Source: Ascarosepion bandense (taxonomy: Eukaryota; Mollusca; Cephalopoda; Sepiida; Sepiidae). Taken from it: a DNA stretch of 64,000 nucleotides. This document shows positions 23,265-34,064 of the stretch, one piece after another. Every line of letters begins with the position of its first letter. Position 1 is the first letter of the stretch. The position numbers were made by a program, and so were the translations under genes. A model generated the notes under the pieces. That model was given only the letters and a program-made list of their open reading frames with translations, ran no database searches and had not been told where the DNA came from. The stretch lies in NCBI GenBank assembly GCA_037127315.1, contig JBBBDQ010000308.1, positions 330,001-394,000 of the forward strand, in the 5' to 3' direction.

Positions 23265-23882
23265 TATATATATATATATATATTGCTCATAAATCTGAAA
23301 AAAAAAACCTTTGAGATAAATCCCAAAGGATTCTACTGTTGTTAAATATCCACTGATCTAGCCAGAGAGCCCAATATAATTAGATTTAGTTATTTAAAGA
23401 GCTAGTGTTTACTATTTTTCAAACACTCATGTAACAGGGATCTTTTATGAACACGCAATTTTCAAAATTAGGAGAAGTTACTTGAGGGTCTTAGTACCCT
23501 TTCATCCATGATTGTATGATCCTAGTAGGTATTTAATGGTATGGTTACACTTGGACATAATTTCTGTTCTTTCATTTCGTAATCTATTTTTGTCTGGGAA
23601 GATTTAAGTTTTCTGAAATCAGCTGGCCATTTGTCAAAATGGCCATACGATTTTAGAAAATTTAACTTTTTTTTATATGTAATATGAGTTAAAAATCAAG
23701 TGGTTTTCTTAGGGCAGCTTAGATGTGGCACAAGGATGAAAGTATTGGAGTACCCAGTGACTCATACTGATTCTACCAAGACAAGCTTGCTAACCATTAC
23801 AACACAATGAAAAGATGAAATCCAGATAAAATCTAGAACAAAATCCAACAGAACGATAAAATAAAAACAAATAGGAAACGTA
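23265..23882. other. No gene recognised
   Basis: This is AT-rich DNA. A GGCTCTCTGGCTAGATCAG-type stretch (complement of 23355-23373) and AAATCAGCTGGCCATTTGTC are not shared with other parts of the window. Confidence 0.4.
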
Positions 23883-24178
23883 TATGTTGTGATGCAGTGG
23901 ATAAAGGCTCAGAACGAGAATTCGGGGAACCGAGTTCAAATTCCATTTGAATTCCTTGCATTCACTTATGCGCAAATACCCTTGGTATTAATTTGTCTCT
24001 TCCCTCCAGTTACGGGTAAAATAACAGGACAGATTGGGTTCTATGGCCTTGGTTGGCAACCAGTCTACCACAGAAAGTAATGACAACCTACTGCAGGAAA
24101 ATCTTCTACCCAGTCAGTCATATCTCTTTCGAGACATGATCGCCCAAGCGTGTATCACGTATGGCACTTAACTGACTG
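23883..24178 (+). repeat. tRNA-derived SINE, copy 5
   Basis: Forward copy from the tRNA-like head (GTTGTGATGCAGTGGATAAA, GAGTTCAAATTCC) to the tail CACTTAACTGACTGA. Confidence 0.85.
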
Positions 24179-25315
24179 ATATCAAGCGAACATGTTTCAG
24201 CTTCAAAGTTTCCTTAAGAGATTGAGGGAAAGTGTGTGTGTGTGTATTGGAGTAAAAGACAAAGGGGGATAAGCAAAACATCCAAAATGTAAGGGAGATA
24301 ACTCATAAATCTTTAATAAAAAAAAAATGAACATTTGTGCTTCATTTGAAAATAGATTCATTTTCTCCTTTCCTTAAAAAAACGATATGGAAATATTCCC
24401 CCGGGGTTTTATAGACCAAGTTGAGAGATCTAGTAAAATAATATTTGACTAGATCGTAATCTACTTGTACTTGTAGCAGGCCTAACACCAAAACAGAATT
24501 GGGGAGGTTTTATTTTTCATTTTTAGGTGGCCTTGTTTCCTTGAAATTCACTGTAAAGTAAAATTTCGCAATAGTAAACAATGAACAATAAGGCTTTTAT
24601 AAACATTTTTGTTTTGTATATAAAGGTTTTGCAACAAAGCTTTAAATTTACCCTTGATAAAAAAAAAAAGTCTTTGAAATTGTGGGTGTGTGTAACCTTT
24701 TTTTGGGTTTGATTTTAAATGGTAACAGTATTTTTTTTCTTTTTTTTGTAAAGGGAAAAGAATAAAATGTGACGAAACAAAAAATAAAAGTTTTTTTTTT
24801 AAACATATCACATTGTGGAAGCGATGAAGACACAAGGGACTACTAAACGTGAAAGAATAAGAGGAAAGAGAAACGTAAAGACTGACAACAATTAAAGGAA
24901 GAAGAAAAGTAATCAAGAAGACAGTATAATAATTGACATTCTATTTTTAAAGATCAAAGTTGGTTAGAATGCATGGAGCCTGGGGAGACCCATGTGTACG
25001 ATACTCCTAACAAAATTTGCATAGATTCTTTCTCAGACTTTTGTGGAAATTATCAAAATCATTTATAGAAAAACTTCTACTTATTTATCGTAAGGCAATT
25101 TATCAATCACTTCTGTTAGTGGCAATTTATCAATCGCATTGTTTTAACTAGTACGAATTTCATTTCTTTTTTTAGGTTCCAGCCAGCTTCCCAAGCGTCT
25201 CTCAAACTTGTAACCTGATTGGCTGATTTATTTTAGAAAATATTATTTTTGCACGAGACACAATTCTACCCGCTGGCATCACGCTTTGAGCCTGTCATGT
25301 GATCACGGAATAAAT
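24179..25315. other. No gene recognised
   Basis: This is AT-rich DNA within reach of the 3' end of the DNAJC4-like gene. I looked for a phase-matching exon with a hydrophobic segment on the minus strand and found none. The 122-residue minus-strand frame at 24548-24916 is low-complexity Phe/Leu/Ser/Lys. Confidence 0.45.
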
Positions 25316-25541
25316 AAATACAGTAGATTTTTGCTTCTCAATCAGTGAATAACAATTTGCTAACAGAACCCATGTCACTCTGAATCTCAGCCATCTTTTC
25401 ACCCAGCAACACGCGGGAATCACTTGTAAATACAGTAGATTTTTGCTTCTCAATCAGTGAATAACAATTTGCTAACAGAACCCATGTCACTCTGAATCTC
25501 AGCCATCTTTTCACCCAGCAACACGCGGGAATCACTTGTAA
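25316..25541. repeat. 112-bp tandem duplication
   Basis: Two virtually identical 112-bp units (CAGTAGATTTTTGCTTCTCA at 25321 and 25433) lie head to tail. On the minus strand each unit reads TSDSRVLLGEKMAEIQSDMG and SVSKLLFTD before a TGA. An ATG in a fair context (AAAAGATGGCT) lies inside. The near-identity points to a recent event. See findings. Confidence 0.8.
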
Positions 25542-25980
25542 AATCCAACTTTAACAAATATTTCTTCTTACCCATCTGTTGACCGTTAAACTTTGCATTT
25601 GATCATTTTACAGCAATCAGAAAAATAAGATTCACTCTTAATTATTTGCCAAGTCGTATTCTTCGATAAACTTTATATCATTCCGATTTATTGGGGTATT
25701 CCCAGAACTTTCAACCCTAATTTGTCATTTACATACTTGAACATTCACACAAGAATTTTTTATTAATTACTATTCTGCCTTATACGTCTAAGTAATCCGA
25801 TTCACATTTCAGTGGAACATTTAAATATTGTCTAAGCAAGACAACTCTACTTTTCTCCATTACATTATTAGACTTTGTCTCACATTGTGAACTTTGCAAA
25901 TGAACATTTTAGTTTTATAAAACATTGCTTACAACATTGATTCAATTTTCATCCCCTTTTGATTTGTATATTTATTAAAG
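25542..25980. other. No gene recognised
   Basis: AT-rich DNA between the tandem duplication and a SINE; no repeat recognised. Confidence 0.45.
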
Positions 25981-26293
25981 CGGATGTGCGTTGTGGTACA
26001 GTGGATATCGACTCGGAACAACAAATCGGGGTGGCGAGTTTGAATTCCAGTCGAATTCATGGCATTCAGTTATGCACAAATACCCTCGGAAAACGTATTA
26101 ATCCATCTTTTTCGTCTAGTTATGGGTTAAATAATAGGACAAACTGGGTTCTATAGCCTTGGCGGGCAACCAGCCTACCGCAGAAAGCAATGGCAACCTA
26201 CTATGGAATAATCTTCTGCCCAGTCACTCATGTCTTTTTTGAGACATGATCGCCCAAAGTGTGTATCACGTATGACACTTAACTGACTGACTG
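25981..26293 (+). repeat. tRNA-derived SINE, copy 6
   Basis: Full-length forward copy. It lies 70 bp from a reversed copy (26364), so the two could pair as a hairpin in a transcript of the DNAJC4-like gene. Confidence 0.85.
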
Positions 26294-26363
26294 AAAGATA
26301 TTATTCAAAATGTCAAAAAGTTCTGCATTTATGTGTTTTTGTAACAAGTGATCATGTTTTTTG

Positions 26364-26656
26364 TCAGTCAGTTAAGTGCCGTACATGATAAATGCTTTGG
26401 GCGATCATGTCTCAAAAGAGACATGACTGACTGGGCAGAAGATTATCCCCACAGTAGGTTGCCACTGCTTTCTGCAGTAGACTGGTTGCCAGTCAAGGCT
26501 ATAGAACCCAATCTGTCCTGTTATTTAACCCATAACTGGAGGGAAGAGACGGATTAATACCTTTCCCAAGGGTATTTGCGTGTCAGTGAATGCAAGGAAT
26601 TCAGCTGGAATTCAAACTCGATTCCTCGTTCTGAGTCGATATCCACTGCACCACAG
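26364..26656 (-). repeat. tRNA-derived SINE, copy 7
   Basis: Full-length copy in the opposite direction to copy 6. The head ends ATATCCACTGCACCACA. The 69-residue frame read through it is not a gene. Confidence 0.85.
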
Positions 26657-26769
26657 AAGTTTGAGGTGAAGATGTACAGAAAGTACAAATCATTATTTTA
26701 ACGTAGAATCTTAATTTCACCACTTAAAAACCTGTGTGAGAATTATATGATTAGCGTCATTATCAGTCT

Positions 26770-26945
26770 CTAAGTTCCACAAGCAATAAGTTTCTTCTCT
26801 TGTACTTCTTGCTTGTGGAACTTTCTTCTGTTTACTTCCTGTTCCTTTATTGTTCTCTATCCTTAATAATGTTTTTCTTTTTCTTATATTCTTTCACTCA
26901 ATAACCCCCGAGTCTTAGAGGCTCTGTTGCCTTAAAAAAAGTTTG
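26770..26945 (+). repeat. Possible LINE (family 1) 3' end
   Basis: TTCTTCTCTTGTACTTCTTG followed by CTTGTGGAACTTTCTTCTG resembles the C-terminal codons of family 1. A pyrimidine-rich tail follows. Strongly decayed. Confidence 0.4.
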
Positions 26946-27070
26946 TGCTCTGAGAGACACTTCTACATGTAGACATATCTCACTTAATGTTAGATTCTTA
27001 AATCAAGAAAATCTATAACAGAATTTTCAGAAGTCTTAAAAGAAAATTTAATAAGTTATCCAAGACTTAC

Positions 27071-27385
27071 GGTTGGGAGAAACCACTTCCAGGCTGTCTG
27101 GAACTTCTGGCAGTTGTATGACTACAGTAAGCAGAGCGATACTTTCTCTCCCTCTCAAGAAATGCACTAAGGCTCAGATCATATTTCCTACGAGAAGTGT
27201 CCCTGATCAGTGTATTGTATGCGTTGGTCATTTCGATAAATTTCTCATGCGTACAAGGTTTGTTTGGGTTCAAATCCGGATGGAGCTCTTTTGATTTTTT
27301 CACATAGGCAGCTCGTATTTGTTCTGGGGTTGCATTGTAGTCTACGTCTAGTACCGCATAGTGCGTCTTCATTTTAGCTGGACAC
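27071..27385 (-). CDS. DNAJC4: DNAJC4-like gene, J-domain exon
   Basis: This 315-bp minus-strand exon has acceptor TTTTCAG (intron side 27386-27392) and donor GTAAGT (from 27070). It encodes an almost complete J domain, residues about 36-100 of the predicted protein. Helix I begins at THYAVLDVDY. The helix II-III loop has the catalytic HPD motif (KSKELHPDLNP, HPD at residues 64-66), which stimulates Hsp70 ATPase. Helix III runs FIEMTNAYNTLI and ends with the DTSRRKYD turn. KSKELHPD followed by SRRKYD is the pattern of the DNAJC4 family, which has a mitochondrial or membrane J protein with a later transmembrane helix. The tail, rich in Arg, Ser and Gly, starts the linker. The exon ends in phase 2 and reading on gives a stop at 27067, so more exons must follow at lower coordinates. 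I found none with a hydrophobic segment. DNAJC30 and other small J proteins are less likely alternatives. Confidence 0.85.
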
Positions 27386-27719
27386 CTGAAAATAAATAAA
27401 AATAAAAAAAATGTCAGTCACACTAAAAAAAACTAACAGCAAAATCTGACTGACGATAAACTACTAATAATTTCATCCAAATTCTTCAAATAACTACTCC
27501 TTTTGGCACCGTGAATCCATATTCCAAACTGTGCCTCCCCACTGTTTTTAAATGAGTTTCTGGACATTCCTTAATGTTTTCAGCTATTATCTCAAAGCCA
27601 GCAGCATGTTTTAAATATTATTTTATAACAAACACAGTCTCATTTTCTGTAGGCCTGGGGGCCACAGCTTAGGTGGGCATCTCACTCTCCCATTGTTTCG
27701 GAGCTTTTAATCTGAGGAA

Positions 27720-28400
27720 GTTTGAGGTGAAGATGGTTGACCCACCATCAGGAACAAAGATGATGAACAGAGCATGCAGCAGAATCAGCCTAGAAATAGG
27801 ACAAGAACAGTGTGGCTTTGTTAAATATACCGGAATGAGGAATGCGTTATTCATGCTCAGAAAACCATCTGAAAGAGCAATACAAATGCAGAAGGAACGT
27901 TATCTGTGCTTTATAGACGAGGCAAAGGTGTTCGACAAAGTATGCCACAAAGGCTTGGGCAACCTCGATATTTTCGGAAAAGATGTTAAGACAATCAGGA
28001 ATCTATATTGGCAGCAAACTGCTTGTGTGTGGACAGCAAGCAAACTCAGTAGGTATGCAAAAATAGAAAAGGGCATAAGACAAGGATGGGTTTTCTCACC
28101 AGATCTTTTCAACCTGTACAGCGAAGCAATTATGAGAGAAATAAAAACCTTGCCAGGATTCATAATTGGCAGCCACAATCTCAGTAATATAAGCTACGCG
28201 GATGACATGGTGCTGATAGCAGACACGGAAAGGAAAATGCAGAACCTCCTACAGAAGGTAGCAAAAGAAAGCAAGAAGAAAGGATTAAGCATAAACTTAA
28301 AGAAAACTGAATGGATGGTCGTCAGCAAAAAGAGGGGCCCAATATGCCAGCTACAAGTTGGAGAAACTAAAATAAAACAAGAGAAGAAAATTTAAATACC
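27720..28400 (+). pseudogene. LINE (family 2) reverse-transcriptase fragment
   Basis: This lies in the DNAJC4-like intron on the opposite strand. One long frame has the RT blocks in order: IGQEQCGFVKYTGMRNALF, YLCFIDEAKVFDKVCHKGL (first catalytic Asp), NLYWQQTACVWT, GIRQGWVFSPDLFNLYSEAI, the active-site box SYADDMVLIAD at about residue 175, and LSINLKKTEWMVVS. It stops at 28395 where later copies of the family continue with the thumb region. The endonuclease part is absent. Family 2 is the endonuclease/RT type whose copies end in (GAA)n, with other copies at 46430, 49935 and 56538. The catalytic YADD is intact but the copy is truncated at both ends. Confidence 0.85.
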
Positions 28401-28664
28401 TGGGAACTAAATCAGAAACAGATATTTAATTCAATAAAAACACAAAATAAAATATGTACAAATATACAATTGTAGCATTCAAAACAGAAAACACTGTCTA
28501 CTGACAAATTGTTACAAGGAAGAAAGAGGTTAGGGTCAAGTCTTTTTACTTTAGGGCTAGCAAAGTAATGTAAGTGCTATTACTGGAAATCCACAAATAT
28601 ATGTATATAAAGAATAATTTTTAGTTTGCTCAATGAAAATATTCCAAAACTCTATTTACTAATT
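28401..28664. other. No gene recognised
   Basis: AT-rich DNA after the RT fragment. Nothing else is seen. Confidence 0.4.
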
Positions 28665-28825
28665 GTTGTGGGGGAGTTACCCACTTCATAATGGACTCTT
28701 CTTTGCCTATATTAATTGAGAGTTAATTACTCTCGAGGACGTGTGCAGGAGTGAGAGAGACTCTCGTGAGGACTCTCGTGTGGAGTGAGCAAGTCTCTGT
28801 ATGACTTCAGTTCAGCGCAAGAAAA

Positions 28826-28900
28826 ACAAACAAATACAAAGAGATATAAAGAGGAAAGTAATAATTACTTTTCTCTTTCTATCTCTTTGTATTTGTTTGT
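28826..28900. repeat. Perfectly placed long hairpin
   Basis: The 36-bp arms at 28826-28861 and 28865-28900 are near-exact complements (ACAAACAAATACAAAGAGAT and its reverse) with a 3-bp loop. The two strands of the arms are purine-rich and pyrimidine-rich. Confidence 0.75.
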
Positions 28901-28959
28901 ATTTCTTCTTGACGTAATATATGTTCTAGAAGCTACCACCTTGTTGACTTATTATTTTA

Positions 28960-28976
28960 TGGTCCCATACCGGGTC
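28960..28976 (+). promoter_or_regulatory. Possible tRNA-Glu primer-binding site of an LTR retroelement
   Basis: TGGTCCCATACCGGGTC matches the complement of the 3' end of animal tRNA-Glu except for one missing base. A candidate LTR would be the preceding 290 bp starting near TGTTGTGGGGGAGTTACC (28666). No gag/pol frame follows, and the LTR end is not the usual CA. Confidence 0.3.
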
Positions 28977-29065
28977 CATATCACTAATTTAGTTCCAGAA
29001 GGTTCTCTTTCGGGTTTTTGTTGGTCAGTTACTTTTCATAGAGATTCTTTCAGCTGGATATACTA

Positions 29066-29618
29066 ATACGCGAATCAAAGCTAGAGTTGATAATACTAGA
29101 AATTCTTTTTTTACAACTGACAACTCTCTCACCAAAACCTATTTTATAGGGGCTAGCACCTAATTAGCATATTTCTCAATGTTTCTTGAATCATCTAGAT
29201 TTTTCTTGAATAATCTAGAATCTTCCAAATGTTCTATTTCTACTTTCTCTATTTTACAACTACTTCATGAATTAAATCTTTTTTGTATTAACAGGTAGGA
29301 CTCAGTAGAATCCCTTACTACAATTTTAACCATTTTGTTGACTTTATTAATAATTTTATAGAGAAATGCATCCTCGTAACAGTAGTTATAATGACCACAT
29401 TCTGTTCCCACTCATTATTTATACACTGCAAACATCTTGAAAGTCACATTGACGACAAATTAGGTAGTCAATGATGTGACCATGATGAGATCTTGGATGA
29501 ATCAATGTCACCTTAATGGATCTCTTTTTGTTTAAAAAAAAACTATCACATATTGCAAGATTAACCTTCATGCAATGCTGGAGAAGATGTATACCACTGC
29601 TATTTACTCCCCCACTAT
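29066..29618. other. No gene recognised
   Basis: AT-rich DNA inside the intron of the DNAJC4-like gene, possibly the remnant of the element whose primer site may be at 28960. Confidence 0.35.
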
Positions 29619-29790
29619 CAGTCAAGTGCCATATGTGGTACAAGCTTTGGGCGATCATGTCTCAAAAGAGACATGACTGACCAGGCAGAAGATTATACCG
29701 CAGTAGGTTGCCATTGCTTTCTGCAGTAGACTCGTTGCCAGCCAAGGCTAAAGAACCTAATCTGTCTTGTTATTTGGGTCATAGGTTGAG
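29619..29790 (-). repeat. tRNA-derived SINE, copy 8 (tail and body)
   Basis: From CAGTCAAGTGCCATATGTGG to about GTTATTTGGGTCATAGG. The tRNA head is missing. Confidence 0.75.
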
Positions 29791-29918
29791 GAAGAAGAGA
29801 TGTATTATATCATTAAGTAGTAATTAGTGGGGGATCAGTTTATTACTTCATGACAATAGAAAATCGATCCCCCACTTTATGCCCAGTAAACGCTTTAACT
29901 GTTTCTAACTATTATACT

Positions 29919-30180
29919 CAGTCAATCAGTTAAGTGCCATACGTGATACATGCTTTGGGCGATCATGTCTCAAAAGAGACATGACTGACCAGGCAGAAGA
30001 TTATACCGCAGTAGGTTGCCCTTGCTTTCTGCGGTAGACTGGTTACCAGGCAAGGCTATAGAACCCAATCTGTCCTGTTATTTGACCCATAACTGGAGGG
30101 AAGAGATGGATTAATACCTTTTCTCAAGGGTATTTGTGCATAAGTGAATGCAAGGAAATCAAGTGGAATTCGAACTCAAC
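29919..30180 (-). repeat. tRNA-derived SINE, copy 9
   Basis: Reverse-oriented. The tail and body are complete and the head is cut at GGAATTCGAACTCAA. It abuts a LINE endonuclease fragment. Confidence 0.8.
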
Positions 30181-30182
30181 AG

Positions 30183-30545
30183 GGTCCCATGTTTCATGAT
30201 CTGTTCTCACCCTCGTTAAAATCCCTGAGAAGGAGAATTTCATCAGCCTGAGAAAATTTAGATAGCATTCAGTGGAGGTCTTCATAGAAAGCCATTATAA
30301 TTTCAACACTATTTGACATGGTAGGATCATAGACAGAGATTAATGTCATGAATCTCTTTGCTGGTCATGGCATACAAATAGTTATGCTTTGAGGATGCTC
30401 AAAATGGACAACAAGATCAGATCTGATTGCAAACCCCACACCTCTTCATATTTCTTGCCCGCAGACCTACCCTTCCAACAGAAAGAGTAACCTGTGGCAT
30501 TTCTCACCATTTGATTCTCATTGCTGAAGTGGGTGTTAGAGAGAT
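30183..30545 (-). pseudogene. LINE endonuclease (AP-like) fragment
   Basis: On the minus strand the broken frames read THFSNENQMVRNATGYSFCW, KGRSAGKKYEEVWGLQ, and near the end LILLRDFNEG, a decayed form of the LGDFNARVG motif of AP-type endonucleases. GTRTDHET-like residues follow. This is the N-terminal target-cutting domain of an endonuclease/RT LINE, probably family 2. Stops are frequent. It is separated from any RT part and joined to a SINE on one side. Confidence 0.65.
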
Positions 30546-30589
30546 ATAAAATAAATTACATTACGATTTACGTCACATTGTTTGAACTG

Positions 30590-31145
30590 AAACCTTTATT
30601 TCAATAACTGACGTATATCATTCTCATTCCACTGCTGGATGCCACGTAGTTAACTTCCTTTAACTCAACTCTCTAAGTTATTTGTTCATCACTGCTGAAG
30701 CCAGATATTGAACTCACAACTCTTTGGGTCAAGTCACTGGAACTAACCAACATATATATCAACTGGATTATGTGTACTTGACATTGCATTTAAATTTTTG
30801 CAGCTTAAAGTTGTCTGAATAGCATAGAGCCGGAAGGGATTTCCACAAGCGAGAAATGCTAGAAAATGGAACCTATGACTATATCTTTTAACTCTTCTGG
30901 TTATAATGCACTTAGACGTTACAGCCTTTGTACGCTCTGACCTTCTTCAGCTGCTAAAAGTTTTGAACCAAACCTGCTATTTCAATCACTGAGGTATATC
31001 ATTCTCATTCCATGTGCAATGCCACTTCTGGATGCCATGTAGTTATCTTCCTTTAACTCAACTCTCTAAGTTATTTGTTCATCACTGCTGTAGCCAGATA
31101 TTGAACTCACAACTCTTTGGGTCAAGACACTGGAACTAACCAATG
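30590..31145. repeat. Direct repeat pair with a LINE scrap between
   Basis: A block of about 165 bp at 30590-30760 is repeated at 30970-31140 (CTAAGTTATTTGTTCATCAC, then GCCAGATATTGAACTCACAA, GGAACTAACCAA). Its complement has a B-box-like GAGTTCAATATCT, so a tRNA origin is possible. The middle (30820-30900) resembles the family 1 LINE C-terminus reversed. Confidence 0.5.
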
Positions 31146-31332
31146 GACAACAGTCCAAACAGAGTAAATAATATAAATACTACCTCATCTCAGAAATATA
31201 GACAAATACAATTTATTTTATTAAAAATAATTAAAAAACAAAAAACTTGCTTTGCATTTTTTGCTTTACTTTATTAAAAAATAATTTAAAACAAGTGTGT
31301 TTTATTGAACTATTTTTTAAATGACAACCAAG

Positions 31333-31485
31333 TCTACAGAACCCAATCTGTCCTGCTATTTAATCCATAGATGGAAGGAGAAAAGATGAAGTTATACGTT
31401 TCCCAAAAAATTTGCGAGTAAGTGAATTTGAACTCTGCTCACTGATTTCCAATTCCGAGCTATTATCCATTACACCACAACACGC
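31333..31485 (-). repeat. tRNA-derived SINE, copy 10 (head and body)
   Basis: Diverged copy from CTACAGAACCCAATCTGTCC to TTACACCACAACACGCA. The tail is missing. Confidence 0.65.
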
Positions 31486-31691
31486 ATTTTACAATATAGT
31501 TCATTAAAAATAATTAAAAACTAAAGACTGCTTCAAATTTTACATAAGGACTTTTTAAATGCCTTATCTGAAAAAAATATTCATTAATTAAGGTTTTAAG
31601 CCTTAATTGCTTTTTTATTTGGTTATAAAATAGTTATGTTTTTTTGGTGTTGAGTTGTATCACACCCTATATATATATATATATATATACA

Positions 31692-32894
31692 CACAGACAT
31701 GACACCAAGATAAATTTTATTTCTGATTTTTTTTAAGATAGATTAACATAGATTATTTGATTAAAATTGCAGATAACCATACTGAAACATACCACAAACC
31801 AAAGGAGCATCAGACCTATCTGAATTTCAGTGAGGAAATATCGTGGCCCAACATGAAGGTGGTCTTAGTCAAAGGAAAATATCTGAAAATCTTTCAATAT
31901 CCCTTTTTACTGTTAATAGATTGATCGTGCAATTCACAGAGAGGGCAAGAAGTACACAAAACCTCATCCAGACTGCCATGGGCCCTCTGAAAGAACTATA
32001 CGTCTTGCCCAAAGAAATGTGGAACAGGATCCACATTGCATGGCTTCTTATATAGCAACACAAGTTGATGTCAGTACCAGAACAGCTGTTAGGTATCTTC
32101 TCAAGCTGGGCTACTATGGCAGAGCTGTGAGAAGGAAACCACTTCTCTGTCCAGCCAATATCAAACGTAGAAAGGATTGGGCTCATGGGATGGTGGAGAG
32201 ACCTGTGACCTTTTGGACTACTGGCACTTTCTCTGATGAGTCAAGATTCACATTATTTTCCGACAGTGGAAGAGTATGGGTATGGAGACTCTGTAGTCAA
32301 GAGTTTGATTTAAAAAGACTGCAGCCAATGGTAAAACATGGAAGCCTTTCAGTAATGGTATGAGGTGCAATTTGAAGTGATGGTCACTCAGAGCTTGTGG
32401 AGTGTGAAGGAAACATCAATTCAGCCAAATATGATTCTATATTAAAGAAAGGACTCCTTCTAATACTTTCAAATAGTAGAATGAGCAGAGTTGGAAGATG
32501 GAGCTCCATGTCACACTGCTCAAGCAACGCAACATTGGTTGAGACAAAATGAGATCAATAAACTTCCATGGCTAAGTCAGTCTCCAGATATTAACCCTAT
32601 TGAACATCTTTGGGGCATATTATATCAAACTTTCCACAAAAAGAACAGGAAACCATCATCTAAGCCCGAACTTTTAGAACTATTGCATGAAACAAAGCAA
32701 AGAATCCCTCAAGATGATATTCGTGAACTCATCGCTAGCATGCTTAGAAGGGTCATAGCATTAAAAAAAAGCAAAGGGGATGTCAACCAAGTATTAGTTA
32801 TTAAATTTATGACCATTTATAATTACTTCATTTGTATAAATTACTTGTTTAAAAAATAAACAGTTTCTGTGAGGGTCTATTCAATTCTGTCATG

Positions 32895-32900
<6 letters not shown>
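31692..32900 (+). mobile_element. Tc1-like DNA transposon
   Basis: The 1209-bp element has 13-bp terminal inverted repeats CACAGACATGACA and its complement, and lies within a (TA)n tract as expected for TA insertion. It carries one broken transposase (31840-32859). It lies in the first intron of the DNAJC4-like gene. It is the most complete DNA transposon in the window. Confidence 0.85.
31840..32859 (+). pseudogene. Tc1-family transposase
   Basis: The frames together cover nearly the whole protein (about 340 residues expected). They give an N-terminal paired-type DNA-binding helix-turn-helix (GGLSQRKISENLSISLFTVN), the second HTH (ASYIATQVDVSTRTAVRYLL), and the catalytic core. In the core the first Asp is in TFSDESRFTLF, the second in MEDGAPCHTAQ, and the third acid in SPDINPIEHLWG. 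The C-terminal tail is LIASMLRRVIALKKSKGD. Defects are a frame change near 32010, Trp codons turned to stops near 32360-32375 (MVWGA and the next Trp), and a shift near 32480. It cuts and pastes by a DDE mechanism in the nucleus when intact. This copy is dead but its ends could still be mobilised. Confidence 0.85.
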
Positions 32901-32940
<40 letters not shown>

Positions 32941-32943
<3 letters not shown>

Positions 32944-33256
32944 AACAATTAAGAGTATGAAATTCATCTTCGCAAGGATGTTTCCAACTAGCACCCAGTT
33001 AGCAGAGAAAAATAAACAAGGTTGTAACACAATACATGTCCCTCTCTCCTCTCACCATAGGGTGAATATTATGCTGATATTTATTGAGCACAATATCCAA
33101 AGGCGGAATCATCAGTCAATCTGAACCTAAAGAATAGACTTGCCTAGATAGCAGAGTGGAATCTCCCAGGCTGTTATATAAACCACCTACCAATTTGCTG
33201 GGAGACTGAAGCTGTCAATTTCAACTTCAACTACAACTGGCTGTTGCTAAGAATTT

Positions 33257-33258
<2 letters not shown>
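32941..33258 (-). repeat. Unclassified repeat, partner of 36300-36620
   Basis: The reverse complement shares CAGCAAATTGGTAGGTGGTT, AGGCAAGTCTATTCT, GGGACATGTATT and GCTAGTTGGAAACATC with 36300-36620. It is non-coding and could be an LTR or element end. Confidence 0.6.
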
Positions 33259-33293
<35 letters not shown>

Positions 33294-33295
<2 letters not shown>

Positions 33296-33871
33296 TAAAA
33301 AAGGATTAATTCAATGATGTTGAATGACCATTTCGATGTGAAAATCCCCACGGGGGATAACACATCACCTCAGCAACTGAAAAATCCTTTCAGAAACTTG
33401 AGAAAAATCAGTCTAATTTTCCTTTTTAAATAGATTTGCAAAGAAATTAAAAAAGAAAATAAAAAAGAAAAAGAAAGAAAAAGATAAAACAAAATAAAAA
33501 CAAATAAACAAGAAAAGAAAAAATTGACATCGTCTGGGTTCACAAAAAAAGAAAACAGAATTGTAACTTAAAAATTAACAGACAGCCATGTTGAATTGAT
33601 GTAAGGTTAAGCAACACGGAAAAAAGGTGGGAGATAAGAAAGAAAAAGGAAGGGAGGGGAAAAGAAAAGAAAGAAAAAAAATTTTTATATATTACAGACG
33701 CTGCATATATTCAAAAAACTAACTTCCTAAAAACGTTGAAGTATTAGAAAAAGGCCTTTACTTAAAAAGGCATAATTATTTTTAAAGGGAATAAAAAGAT
33801 ATAGGATTTAAAATAAATTTTTTTTAAAAAATTAGGTCATTTGATTTAAACTAAATAAAGACATCGCTAGG

Positions 33872-33880
<9 letters not shown>
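33294..33880 (-). mobile_element. Truncated 3' end of the composite Penelope-like element
   Basis: This matches the reverse complement of 13185-13802, including the CCCCACGGGGG hairpin region and the CCGTGTTGCTTAACC-type block. It shows the 3' end used for integration, since it stops within the 3' region. TA tracts lie on both sides. Confidence 0.75.
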
Positions 33881-33928
<48 letters not shown>

Positions 33929-34064
33929 CAGAATAATTAAAGAGCAGGTAGAAAAAGTGTCTTCAATCTAACATGTTCCACTTTAAGTTTCTTCAAAGAT
34001 TTGTTAATAAGACACAAATTTATAAATTTCCAACATTTTTAAATCTAAAGAAAGTGGATCTTAC

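Noticed and set aside
24548..24916. 122-residue minus-strand open frame
   Set aside because: Low-complexity Phe/Leu/Lys/Ser content from T-rich DNA, no splice sites in phase, no family signature. It does not match the expected membrane segment of the DNAJC4-like protein.
25316..25541. Tandem ribozyme (retrozyme-like) dimer
   Set aside because: The unit has CTGATTGAG, not CTGATGAG, and no GAAA box in the right place.
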